This document shows positions 1 through 7,117 of a stretch of DNA of 8,177 bases, piece after piece. How positions within the stretch are numbered: position 1 is the stretch's first letter; the number at the start of each line of letters is the position of its first letter. Source of the stretch: Alphaproteobacteria bacterium (GTDB lineage Bacteria; Pseudomonadota; Alphaproteobacteria; Micropepsales; Micropepsaceae); the NCBI GenBank assembly GCA_015654715.1, contig JAATGK010000154.1, forward strand, positions 1 to 8,177, given 5' to 3'. The notes under the pieces were generated by a model, which was not told the DNA's origin, ran no database searches, and saw nothing but the letters and a program-made list of their open reading frames with translations. Position numbers and translations under genes: made by a program.

Positions 1-306
1 ACTCATCACCGGATTTAGCGCGGTCATCGGCTCCTGAAACACCAAGCCGATGTCGCGGCCACGGATGGCATCGAGATCGCGATCGGATTTGAGACCGAGG
101 TCTTCACCGTCGAGACGGATGGAACCGGATGTCTTGGCATTTGCGGGCAACAGGCGGGTAATCGCCAGCGCCGTCGTCGACTTGCCCGAACCCGATTGCC
201 CAGCCAACGCGAGAATCTCGCCGGCTTGCAGCGCGAAGCTGACGCCGTCGAGCACCGGATGGCCGCCGATTGCCACCGAAAGGTCTTCGACCCGCAGAAG
301 GCTCAT
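1..306 (-). CDS. Peptide-type ABC transporter ATP-binding protein (N-terminal part, cut by window edge)
   Basis: This is the nucleotide-binding subunit that would power the importer encoded just upstream in the operon, acting on the cytoplasmic face of the inner membrane. Only the first 102 residues are present. They begin MSLLRVEDLSVAIGG and contain a perfect Walker A, GQSGSGKST (residues 36-44), and a Q-loop region VFQEPMTALNP (about residues 89-99). The MTALNP stretch after the Q-loop is typical of the DppD/OppD and DppF/OppF families. Signature motif, Walker B and H-loop lie beyond the left edge. The start is fixed by a strong ribosome binding site (AAGGAGG, 5 bases upstream) and by an ATGA overlap with the stop of the permease gene. 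Whether this is a separate DppD-like protein or the first half of a double-ATPase fusion cannot be seen here. Confidence 0.93.
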   Translation of the reverse strand, partial: MSLLRVEDLSVAIGGHPVLDGVSFALQAGEILALAGQSGSGKSTTALAITRLLPANAKTSGSIRLDGEDLGLKSDRDLDAIRGRDIGLVFQEPMTALNPVMS

Positions 307-1145
307 ATCTGCCTCCTTCCGCTGCGCGGATCGAAAGCGGCGTGCAGCCCTTCGCCGAGAAGATTGAAGCCGAGCACGGCCAAGAGTATGGCAAGGCCCG
401 GGAAGATGACGAGATGCGGCGCGGTGGCGACCAGGGTCTGCGCTTCGTTGAGCAGACGGCCCCAGCTTTGATCCGGCGGCTGCACTCCGAGCCCGATATA
501 GGAAAGCCCGGCTTCGGCGATGATTCCCATGGAGAACTGCACCGCCGCCTGGGCAATGATCGTCCCGGCGGCATTAGGCAGAATATGTTCCAGCGAAATT
601 GCCAGCGTGTTCTTGCCGGCGACCCGTGCCGCCGCAACGTAAGCCAATCGCCACTGCACCAGCGCAGCACCGCGCGTGACTTTCGCGAATACCGGAATGT
701 TGAAGATGCCGACCGCCAATATGACGTTACCGGCACCCGGCCCCGACACCGCCATGATCAAAATGGCCGTCATCACCGCCGGAAAGGCGAACACCACATC
801 GGCGAGGCGCATCACCGCCGAATCGATCCATCCGCCGCGCGCCGCTGCCAGTAATCCCAGCGGCACGCCGAGCCCCAGGCCCAGGATCACCGCCGATAAC
901 GCCACGCCGAGCGACGCGCGTGCCCCCAGCATGACGACGGAAACGACATCCCGACCGAGCTGATCGGTGCCGAAGGGATGGGCCCAGCTCGGCCCCTGCA
1001 GCTTGCCCGCCACGTCGAGGTTCGCCACGTCGTAGGGCAACCAGACATAGGAAATCAGACCGAGCGCGGCGAGCAGGCCGACGAGGACGGCGCCGGGGAT
1101 CAGATAAGGTTTGGCACGATGCCAGCCTTGCGATGACAGGATCAT
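303..1145 (-). CDS. DppC-type ABC transporter permease
   Basis: This is a 280-residue inner-membrane permease of the binding-protein-dependent (BPD_transp_1) class, the second channel subunit of a dipeptide/oligopeptide/nickel-type importer. It shows the N-terminal helix of DppC proteins (about residues 14-36) and then the family hallmark HPFGTDQLGRDV (56-67). The EAA-loop that docks on the ATPase is at about 169-191 (AAARVAGK...EHILPN, with Gly177 and Pro190). PPDQSWGRLL (223-232) and a C-terminal NLLGEGLHAAFDP are also typical of the family. Length is normal for the family. The ATG at 1145 overlaps the TGA of the upstream fusion gene as ATGA, with a G-rich stretch just upstream as a possible ribosome binding site. 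The open frame continues upstream to 1586, but that extension only shadows the permease domain of the neighbouring gene. It would form a heterodimer with the permease half of that fusion. Confidence 0.95.
   Translation of the reverse strand: MILSSQGWHRAKPYLIPGAVLVGLLAALGLISYVWLPYDVANLDVAGKLQGPSWAHPFGTDQLGRDVVSVVMLGARASLGVALSAVILGLGLGVPLGLLAAARGGWIDSAVMRLADVVFAFPAVMTAILIMAVSGPGAGNVILAVGIFNIPVFAKVTRGAALVQWRLAYVAAARVAGKNTLAISLEHILPNAAGTIIAQAAVQFSMGIIAEAGLSYIGLGVQPPDQSWGRLLNEAQTLVATAPHLVIFPGLAILLAVLGFNLLGEGLHAAFDPRSGRRQI
312..318 (-). promoter_or_regulatory. Ribosome binding site of the ABC ATPase gene
   Basis: The minus strand reads AAGGAGG, a full match to the Shine-Dalgarno consensus, ending 5 bases before the ATG at 306. 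It lies inside the 3' end of the permease gene. Together with the ATGA overlap it decides the start and implies independent initiation as well as coupling. Confidence 0.8.
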
Positions 1146-3700
1146 CGGCGCGCCCCCCGGAGTCGCGGATCGGCGATGGCATAGGCGACATCGACGACAA
1201 AGGACACGAACACGACTACCGCCACCAGTAGGACCACCACGCCCTGCACGACCATCAGATCGCGCTGTTCGACGGCTTGGCTCAACAGACGCCCCAGGCC
1301 CGGAAGCGCGAAGACGTTCTCGATGATGATCGCCCCCGCAAGCAAGAACGAGAACTGCAATCCGAGCACGGTAATGACCGGAATGATCGCATTGGGGAAC
1401 GCATGCCGCCACAAGGTCTGCGCATGGGTAAGCCCCTTGGCGCGCGCGGTGCGGATGAAATCGGCGCCGAGCACGTCGAGCAGCGAGCGCGACAGAACGC
1501 GCGCCAGGATTGCGCTCTGCGGAATGGCCAGTGCCAAGGCCGGCAAGGTCAGGCTGCGCAACGCGGGCCATAGCCCGGCATCCCAACCGGCAAAGCCGCC
1601 AGCCGAGAACCAGCGCAGCGTCATGGAGAACAATAGGACAAACAGAATAGCGAGCCAGAAATCAGGAATGGCGATGCCGATCTGAGTGACCGCCGACAGC
1701 ACGGCGCCGCGCTTGCGCCCGTCCCACGCCGCAATGAACAATCCCAAAGGCACCGCCAGCACGCCTGCGATGACCACGGCATAAGTCGCCAGCGGCAAGG
1801 ACACCGCGATGCGGTCGGCAATCAAACGGCGGACCGGCACAGAATAGGTGTAGGAAACGCCGAGATCACCGCTGAGGAGCCCGGAGAGCCAGCGCCAATA
1901 CCGGTTCAAGAGTGGTGCATCGAGCCCAAGCTGGCGATGCAAGGCGTCCAGCGTATCGGGCGAGGCGTTCAACCCGGCCATAAGGCTCGCCGGATCGCCG
2001 GGCAGCAATGACACGATGAAGAACACGGCGCTACCAGCGATCAGCAGGGTTCCAACAAGGATCGCCGTGCGGCTTAGAAGAAAAACCGGCCCGACATAGC
2101 GCGCGGCATAGGCCAGAAAGAACAAGGTGAGCAGCAGTGGCAGATAGCGCCAAGGGCCGCCGGCACCGGATGTCTCAACGACGGCCGGGCCCGTTCCTCC
2201 TGCCGTTGCATCGAGGAAGAACGTGCCCGACACGTCGTTGGACGGTACCGCCGCATTGGCCTGGAAGCCGCCGAGGCGGGCATCACTGACGACCAATCGC
2301 GGCAGTTCGAACAGAAAGCCGTTGACCGAATCCTCGGCGATCCGGCGCTGGATCGCCTGCAACGCCGTGATGCGCTGTGCTTGATCGCCGGCGGCACGCC
2401 ACTGCAGCAGAAGCGGCTTGAAGCGGGCGTTGTTGTAGCCGAAGTAATAACCGTCGCGGCCGTAAATATCGAAATCCATCGGCTCGATGTGATTGATCAC
2501 GGTCAGGTCGTAATCGTGGCTCTGAAAAACCTGCGCCAGCCACTGCGCCCATTCGACGTTCTGGATTTGCAGCTTGATACCGATGGCCGCCAGTTCGGCG
2601 GCGATGATCTCGCCCGAGCGGCGCGCATACATCGGCGGCGGCAGCTTCAGCGTCGCGGTAAAGCCGTTCGGGTAGCCCGCCGCAGCCAACAGCGCCTTCG
2701 CTTTGGCGATGTCATGGCGATAGAGGCCGGTCAGATCGACGTAGCCTTCGTCCTGCGGCGCATAATGACTGCCAATGGGTGTGCCAAAACCGTAAAACGC
2801 GCCGTTGATCACCGCGTTGCGGTCGATGGCATGGGCGATGGCGCGGCGGACCAGAACGTTGTCGAACGGGGGTTTCTTATTATTGATCGCCAGGATCACT
2901 TGGCCTTCGGTCGTACCGATGGTGACCTTGAGACGCGGGTCTTGGCGAATTTGCGCGATGCTCTCCGGCGCGGGGAAATCGGGGAACACATCGACGTCTC
3001 CTGACTTCACGGCGGCAAAGGCAGCGGTCGAATCTGCGATGAAGCGGAAGACCGCGTGCGCGAGCCGCGCCTGCGGGCCCCAATAGTCATCGTAGCGGAC
3101 AAGGTGAATGGCCTCGCCGCGTTTCCACACGTCGAGCCGGTACGGCCCAGTGCCGATAGGATGCTGTTTGGCGGACGCCGCCGAAGACGGCTCCAAGATG
3201 ACGAAGGCCGGCAATGACAGCGCGAACAACAGGCCGCTATCGGGCGTACGCAAACGGATGCGCACGGCCAACGGATCGATCACGTCCACCGAAGCGACGG
3301 ATTGGAGCCACGGTTTCTGCGGATTAACGGAAGCCGGGCTAAGGGCGCGGTCGAAGGTGAACTTCACATCCGAAGCCGTCAGCTCGTGGCCGTTATGAAA
3401 GCGTACATGCGGGCGCAACCGGAACACATAAACGAGGCCGTCGCGCGATACGATCCACGACGTCGCTAGCCACGGCCGCACCGAACCATCGCGCGCGGCA
3501 CGTGTCAGCGCCTCGAACACATTGGCATAGACCACTTCGCCGATCGCCGAGTCCGCGCTTTGGGTGGGGTCGAGGATCGGCGGCTCAAGTTGCAAGCCGA
3601 CCGTCACGGTGTCCTCGGCCAGCGCCGGAACCGCGCCCCAAAGCAGGGCCAGCAGCACAAGACAGTGCCGAAGCAATGAATGCCAATGGAAACGGGCCAT
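1142..3700 (-). CDS. Fused peptide-type substrate-binding protein and DppB-type ABC permease
   Basis: This is a single 852-residue reading frame joining two usually separate importer parts. Residues 1-28 are a signal peptide ending in ALA. Residues 29 to about 500 are a family 5 (DppA/OppA) substrate-binding domain. Its markers are RPWLATSWIVSRDGLVYVF (75-93), FHNGHELTASDVKFTFDRAL (101-120), HPIGTGPYRLDVWKRG (180-195) and DNVLVRRAIAHAIDR (280-294). A Gly/Ala/Thr-rich linker (about 498-516) leads to an extra hydrophobic helix (about 520-541). Residues about 542-852 form a complete DppB permease. They contain SLLPGDPASLMAG (564-576), the EAA-loop TARAKGLTHA...RHAFPN (751-770) and the terminal DVAYAIADPRLRG. 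A 20-bp gap separates it from the hydrolase gene, and no clear Shine-Dalgarno precedes the ATG, so translation may depend on coupling. Both halves are full length and in frame with no stop. I know no characterised peptide importer with this exact layout. Confidence 0.94.
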   Translation of the reverse strand: MARFHWHSLLRHCLVLLALLWGAVPALAEDTVTVGLQLEPPILDPTQSADSAIGEVVYANVFEALTRAARDGSVRPWLATSWIVSRDGLVYVFRLRPHVRFHNGHELTASDVKFTFDRALSPASVNPQKPWLQSVASVDVIDPLAVRIRLRTPDSGLLFALSLPAFVILEPSSAASAKQHPIGTGPYRLDVWKRGEAIHLVRYDDYWGPQARLAHAVFRFIADSTAAFAAVKSGDVDVFPDFPAPESIAQIRQDPRLKVTIGTTEGQVILAINNKKPPFDNVLVRRAIAHAIDRNAVINGAFYGFGTPIGSHYAPQDEGYVDLTGLYRHDIAKAKALLAAAGYPNGFTATLKLPPPMYARRSGEIIAAELAAIGIKLQIQNVEWAQWLAQVFQSHDYDLTVINHIEPMDFDIYGRDGYYFGYNNARFKPLLLQWRAAGDQAQRITALQAIQRRIAEDSVNGFLFELPRLVVSDARLGGFQANAAVPSNDVSGTFFLDATAGGTGPAVVETSGAGGPWRYLPLLLTLFFLAYAARYVGPVFLLSRTAILVGTLLIAGSAVFFIVSLLPGDPASLMAGLNASPDTLDALHRQLGLDAPLLNRYWRWLSGLLSGDLGVSYTYSVPVRRLIADRIAVSLPLATYAVVIAGVLAVPLGLFIAAWDGRKRGAVLSAVTQIGIAIPDFWLAILFVLLFSMTLRWFSAGGFAGWDAGLWPALRSLTLPALALAIPQSAILARVLSRSLLDVLGADFIRTARAKGLTHAQTLWRHAFPNAIIPVITVLGLQFSFLLAGAIIIENVFALPGLGRLLSQAVEQRDLMVVQGVVVLLVAVVVFVSFVVDVAYAIADPRLRGARR
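2078..2209 (-). other. Linker and extra transmembrane helix joining binding protein to permease
   Basis: This is the stretch of the fusion protein covering residues about 498-541. A flexible Gly/Ala/Thr-rich part with AGGTGP and TSGAGGP is followed by WRYLPLLLTLFFLAYAARYV, a hydrophobic span not found in ordinary DppB permeases, whose first helix begins here at about residue 545. An exported binding domain must re-enter the membrane before the normal in-to-out first permease helix, and this additional helix supplies that crossing. Arg534 and Arg544 flank the predicted cytoplasmic turn, in line with the positive-inside rule. The topology is inferred from hydrophobicity alone. Confidence 0.8.
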
Positions 3701-3720
3701 GCGGGAAAAGGCCGAAATAA

Positions 3721-4677
3721 TCAGTTGGGTATCGTACCGAGGAATGCGGCAACATCATGCGCGGAGGCAGCCGGGTTCTCAATCTGCGGCAGATGGCCCA
3801 CATGCGGATAGACGATAAGCCGCGCGCCAGGAATGGCAGAGACGAATTTCTTTCCGGCGGCAAGCTCGATCAGTGGGTCGCCTTTACCCCATAATACCAG
3901 CGTCGGCACTTTGATGGTACGAAGGCGCGCCTCGATCGCGACGCCTTTGCCCGCCAGGGGAGCGGACAACAGAATATCGCGATGTCCTGGCGCGCGCTGC
4001 AAGTCGGCCCAGCGGTTTACCAATCCATCGGTGATAACGGCCGGATTGCCCACCTCGCGCTTCAGCGAATCGCGGATCAGCGGCTTGTTGTCGATCGTTT
4101 TGAGGAATTCGCGGCCCCAACGGTACTCAAGGATGCGAAACGCAAGCGGCGGCTTTTTAGTCAGCCCCGCGCTGGGAAATCCCGCAGCATCCACCAGGAT
4201 CAGCGCATTGATCCGGGCGGGATGTCGTACCGCCAGTTCCCACGCGACTGCCCCGCCAAGCGAGTTACCGGCGATGGCAAATTTGGGCAAGTGCGCTTTG
4301 GTTGCGAATTCGTCGACCAAATCCGCGAAGCGTTCCGGATCAATTGAGGTCGTTGCCGGGGCGCTGGTCAGTCCATGACCGGGAAGATCGATACGAATAA
4401 TGCGGAAACGGCTTTTGAGTTCTTTTGTCCAGCCGTCCCAACTGCCGAAATTGTCGCCGAAGCCGTGCACCAGAACCAGAAGCGGTCCATGGCCTTCGTC
4501 CTTGTAGTGAAGCCGAACACCGCCCGACAGATCAATGAAGTGCGAATTGGAATCCGCATAGCGGGACTCCAAATCGCTATACGTAAGGTCGGGGGCACGC
4601 AGCCAAAGCCAGCCCCCGACGCCCCCCCCAATCAGCACGACAAGAATGGCAAGGACCACAATCAAAAACCACTTCAT
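3721..4677 (-). CDS. Membrane-anchored alpha/beta hydrolase
   Basis: This is a 318-residue alpha/beta-hydrolase fold protein with an N-terminal anchor (hydrophobic residues 3-26, preceded by Lys2). The anchor should place the catalytic domain in the periplasm, attached to the inner membrane. The fold signature is clear. The oxyanion strand is LVLVHGFGDN (67-76), RIDLPGHG follows (95-102), and the nucleophile elbow is GNSLGG with Ser139. The acid is probably Asp267 in LWGKGDPLI, and the catalytic histidine is His295 in HVGHLPQIENP. All three triad residues are present, so it should be active. The family covers esterases, lactonases, C-C hydrolases and aminopeptidases, and the substrate cannot be told. 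The gene lies 24 bp after the receptor gene and 20 bp before the transporter fusion, which suggests it processes the imported compound. The start is set by a strong ribosome binding site. Confidence 0.93.
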   Translation of the reverse strand: MKWFLIVVLAILVVLIGGGVGGWLWLRAPDLTYSDLESRYADSNSHFIDLSGGVRLHYKDEGHGPLLVLVHGFGDNFGSWDGWTKELKSRFRIIRIDLPGHGLTSAPATTSIDPERFADLVDEFATKAHLPKFAIAGNSLGGAVAWELAVRHPARINALILVDAAGFPSAGLTKKPPLAFRILEYRWGREFLKTIDNKPLIRDSLKREVGNPAVITDGLVNRWADLQRAPGHRDILLSAPLAGKGVAIEARLRTIKVPTLVLWGKGDPLIELAAGKKFVSAIPGARLIVYPHVGHLPQIENPAASAHDVAAFLGTIPN

Positions 4678-4685
4678 GGCCCTGA

Positions 4686-4692
4686 CCTCCTC
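4686..4692 (-). promoter_or_regulatory. Ribosome binding site of the alpha/beta hydrolase gene
   Basis: The minus strand reads GAGGAGG, 8 bases before the ATG at 4677, inside the 24-bp gap after the receptor gene. The site sits between CTGA and TCAG (4682-4694), a tiny inverted repeat that is probably too short to matter. It fixes the start at the residue that opens the membrane anchor. Confidence 0.75.
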
Positions 4693-4701
4693 AGATTGGG
4701 G

Positions 4702-6942
4702 TTAGTATTTCAGACTCAACCGGACACCGATCGTGGCGGGCGTTCCCGGCGCAGCGATATTAATGCCGCCGAGGAAGAAATTACGCTCGACGTCGTACTT
4801 CTGGTCGAAAATGTTGCGACCGAACAGCGCCACTTCCCACGGACCGTGGTCGGGCGTCAGCGTCAGGTTGGCGTTAAACAACCAATAAGCGTGGATATTG
4901 TAGGTGGGTCCGAGCAACAACGGCACGCGCCCGTCATGGAAGGCGTAATCAATCTCTGGCTGCAGTGTGAAACCGTTGAGCCCGATGTCATAGGCGACCG
5001 AGCCCTGGTAGCTGCCTTTCGGGAATCCGACCTGAGCGCCCTTGCGGTTGACATAAACCGCGGAATTGGCGGCCGTCGAGGCGGCAATATCGAGATCGCT
5101 GTTGAAGTTGTCGAATGAGCCGGTCTTAAAGCCAACGGACTGGGTGATGAAGAGCTCCGTCACCGGACGCCACTGCGCTTCCAATTCGCCGCCATAGATA
5201 TGCGAGTTCCGGGCGTTCACTATCGCCCCGATGGCACCATAAGCGGTTGTCCAGATCGCCGATTGGACCTGCTGATTGTGGTAGTCGTAATAGAAGGCCG
5301 AACCGTTGAGCTGCAGCGTATTGTCGTAGAAGCTCGTCTTGAAGCCGAGTTCATAGGCCCACAAGGTTTCCGGTTTAAACGCCTGTGATGCGCTGGCGCT
5401 CGGCACATTGTAGGACGTGAAACCGCCCGACTTCACGCCTTCGGATATGCTCGCATAAAGCAGCGCGCTCTCGGATGGCTTGTATTCGAGTTCGACTTTT
5501 CCGGTCAACGGCGTCGAATCGAGAGTCTTGTCGGCGGGCGCACTGAAATCCGCGGGCGGCGTTCCAGGTGCGTAGACCCCGGCGGTAACATAGCCTTTTT
5601 GTTTGCGGGTCTCGCCCTCGCCGCGCAAGCCGCCGACGATCTTCCACTGATCGTTGAAGCTGTATTCGACCTGCGCAAAGCCGGCGATCGAGTTCACAAA
5701 CTGGTTGTAACTTGTCCTGGTATCGAAGCCTAAGGATTGCCAAAAATCGGAATAGAAACCCTCGTTCAGGGTTTCATTGGAATAATAGACGCCGACGAGC
5801 CATTGGAACGGACCTTCATCCTTCGAAGCTAGCCGTACTTCCTGCGAAAAAACGTTCGAACCGGTGTCGAAATAGACCCCGGCGTAGGCATAGGCCGACG
5901 CGTCCCAGTCGTTGTATTCGCGGCGGCGCAGGTGTTCGTAAGCCGTGATACTGGTCAGTTCCGCACCGCCGAGATCGAATTTGGCGTTAAGGCTGACGCC
6001 ATCGTTGATCGAGTTATGGAACGGCTTGGCGTCAGAGGCGATGCCGGTAAGACCCTGAAACGCGGTCGAGCCACCCCAGCCCGTCGCACTGCGCGTCGTA
6101 TCGGCAGGAATGGCCGGCAACGGCGGGGCGATATCCAGCGGTGTGAAGAGATAGAGGCCGTTGCTCTCCGACTTGTCATAGCCCCAATGGCCTTCGAGCA
6201 GAACGTCAACCGCCGGCACCGGCGTCCATTCCAGTTGGCCGCGGACCGCAGCTTTATCCTTGTCGCCAAGGCTCTCTCCGCTGATCCGGTCTTTCTGCCA
6301 GGCCCCGCCTTGTTCGGTAGTGGCGGCCAGACGGAATTTCAGCGTGTCGTCGATCGGGCCCGTCAGATAGGCTTCGCCATGGAAGGCATTGTAACTGCCA
6401 TACTCGACATTGGCGCCGGCGCCGAACGTATCGGCTGGCCGGTTGGTGACGAAATTGATCGCGCCGCCGGTGGTGTTGCGGCCATACAGCGTGCCTTGCG
6501 GTCCGCGCAGGACTTCTACCCGCGAAATGTCGAAGAACAAACCTTGTGTTGATGCCGGTACCGGAAAAGCGACTTCGTCAAGATAGACGCCGACCGTCGA
6601 CGAATTGTTCGAGCCATAATCGTCAAAACCGACGCCGCGCAGCCGGAACTCGGGCTGCCCCGAACCGAAAGCCGGAACCGCCTCAAAGCTCGGCACCACG
6701 TACTGGAGCTGATTGACCGTGTTGATGCCGCGATCCGACAACTCCTTATCGGACAGGACGGTCAGTGAAATACCGACGTTTTGCGCGGATTCCTCGCGGC
6801 GCTGGGCCGTGACGGTCACCGTTTCGAGTTTTGCGAGCTTGACGCCGTCCAAATCGGAACTGTCATCCTCTGTTTCCGCAGCCAGCGCTGCCCCCGAAAA
6901 CGCCAGCACGAATACCGAGGCGCCAAGCAACCACTTACGCAT
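4702..6942 (-). CDS. TonB-dependent outer-membrane receptor
   Basis: This is a 746-residue outer-membrane active transporter driven by TonB-ExbB-ExbD. A signal peptide (residues 1-21, ending AALA) is followed by an acidic spacer and a TonB box around ETVTVTAQRR (40-49). The plug domain (about 50-170) carries the family motifs LRGVGFDDYG (101-110), VGVYLDEVAF (117-126) and VEVLRGPQGTLYGRNTTGG (142-160). The rest, to about 746, is the 22-strand barrel and ends in LSLKY with a terminal aromatic residue, as expected for barrel assembly. The frame stays open upstream to an ATG at 6990, but the signal peptide and ribosome binding site support the ATG at 6942. The predicted promoter would also place transcription start near 6990. 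It resembles the large receptor clade of Caulobacter and sphingomonads rather than a classical siderophore receptor with a named ligand. As first gene of the operon it probably admits the compound that the ABC system imports. Confidence 0.96.
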   Translation of the reverse strand: MRKWLLGASVFVLAFSGAALAAETEDDSSDLDGVKLAKLETVTVTAQRREESAQNVGISLTVLSDKELSDRGINTVNQLQYVVPSFEAVPAFGSGQPEFRLRGVGFDDYGSNNSSTVGVYLDEVAFPVPASTQGLFFDISRVEVLRGPQGTLYGRNTTGGAINFVTNRPADTFGAGANVEYGSYNAFHGEAYLTGPIDDTLKFRLAATTEQGGAWQKDRISGESLGDKDKAAVRGQLEWTPVPAVDVLLEGHWGYDKSESNGLYLFTPLDIAPPLPAIPADTTRSATGWGGSTAFQGLTGIASDAKPFHNSINDGVSLNAKFDLGGAELTSITAYEHLRRREYNDWDASAYAYAGVYFDTGSNVFSQEVRLASKDEGPFQWLVGVYYSNETLNEGFYSDFWQSLGFDTRTSYNQFVNSIAGFAQVEYSFNDQWKIVGGLRGEGETRKQKGYVTAGVYAPGTPPADFSAPADKTLDSTPLTGKVELEYKPSESALLYASISEGVKSGGFTSYNVPSASASQAFKPETLWAYELGFKTSFYDNTLQLNGSAFYYDYHNQQVQSAIWTTAYGAIGAIVNARNSHIYGGELEAQWRPVTELFITQSVGFKTGSFDNFNSDLDIAASTAANSAVYVNRKGAQVGFPKGSYQGSVAYDIGLNGFTLQPEIDYAFHDGRVPLLLGPTYNIHAYWLFNANLTLTPDHGPWEVALFGRNIFDQKYDVERNFFLGGINIAAPGTPATIGVRLSLKY

Positions 6943-6950
6943 AACGAAAA

Positions 6951-6957
6951 TCCCCTT
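6951..6957 (-). promoter_or_regulatory. Ribosome binding site of the TonB-dependent receptor gene
   Basis: The minus strand reads AAGGGGA, 8 bases before the ATG at 6942. It is a reasonable Shine-Dalgarno match and supports this start over the in-frame ATG 48 bases upstream, which would add 16 residues ahead of a normal signal peptide. Confidence 0.6.
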
Positions 6958-6995
6958 CCGCAATTTCACATCGCACAACATGTAATACAACAGTG

Positions 6996-7024
6996 ACTCT
7001 ATCTTTTCACTATAGATTTGACAA
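6996..7024 (-). promoter_or_regulatory. Candidate sigma70-type promoter of the receptor-transporter operon
   Basis: On the minus strand TTGTCA (7019-7024, five of six consensus bases) is followed after exactly 17 bases by TAGAGT (6996-7001, four of six). Transcription would begin near 6989, leaving a leader of roughly 45 bases before the receptor ATG at 6942. The spacing is ideal but the -10 box is only moderate, and many alphaproteobacterial promoters deviate from this consensus, so this is a suggestion. Confidence 0.4.
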
Positions 7025-7117
7025 GTACGCCATGAACACTCATTGTCGCACTGTAAATTGTTTGATTTTCATGGCGCGCTCCGTAGAATTCAAAACGTGT
7101 CATTTCGGTATTTCAAA

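Larger units (their letters stand above)
6943..7117. other. Divergent intergenic region between receptor and P1 peptidase genes
   Basis: These 175 bases are visibly richer in A and T than the flanking genes and must hold control signals for both directions. Besides the minus-strand promoter candidate, the plus strand carries a perfect -35 hexamer, TTGACA (7018-7023), overlapping the minus-strand -35. No good -10 box follows at normal spacing (the expected position reads CATTGT). AT-rich possible -10 sequences lie farther on at about 7052-7059. Small palindromes CTATAG (7010-7015) and ACATGT (6978-6983) are present but too short to name an operator. No RNA gene or small ORF is convincing here. 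Confidence 0.5.

Noticed and set aside
1146..1586. Upstream extension of the DppC-type permease frame (427 residues in all)
   Set aside because: The added part overlaps the permease half of the fusion gene in another frame and has no membrane or domain character. The family start and the ATGA overlap point to 1145.
2381..3004. 207-residue plus-strand open frame inside the binding-protein region
   Set aside because: It is antisense to a domain with clear family motifs and shows no signature of its own.
4682..4694. CTGA-CCTCC-TCAG inverted repeat around the hydrolase ribosome binding site
   Set aside because: Arms of 4 bp with a 5-base loop are too weak to suggest regulation and can arise by chance.
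4375..5118. 247-residue plus-strand open frame
   Set aside because: It spans the junction of two well-supported minus-strand genes, has no recognisable motif and no promoter or ribosome site that would set it apart.
6943..6990. 16-residue N-terminal extension of the TonB receptor
   Set aside because: It would precede an otherwise normal signal peptide, and the candidate promoter would start transcription at about this ATG. The ATG at 6942 has a ribosome binding site.
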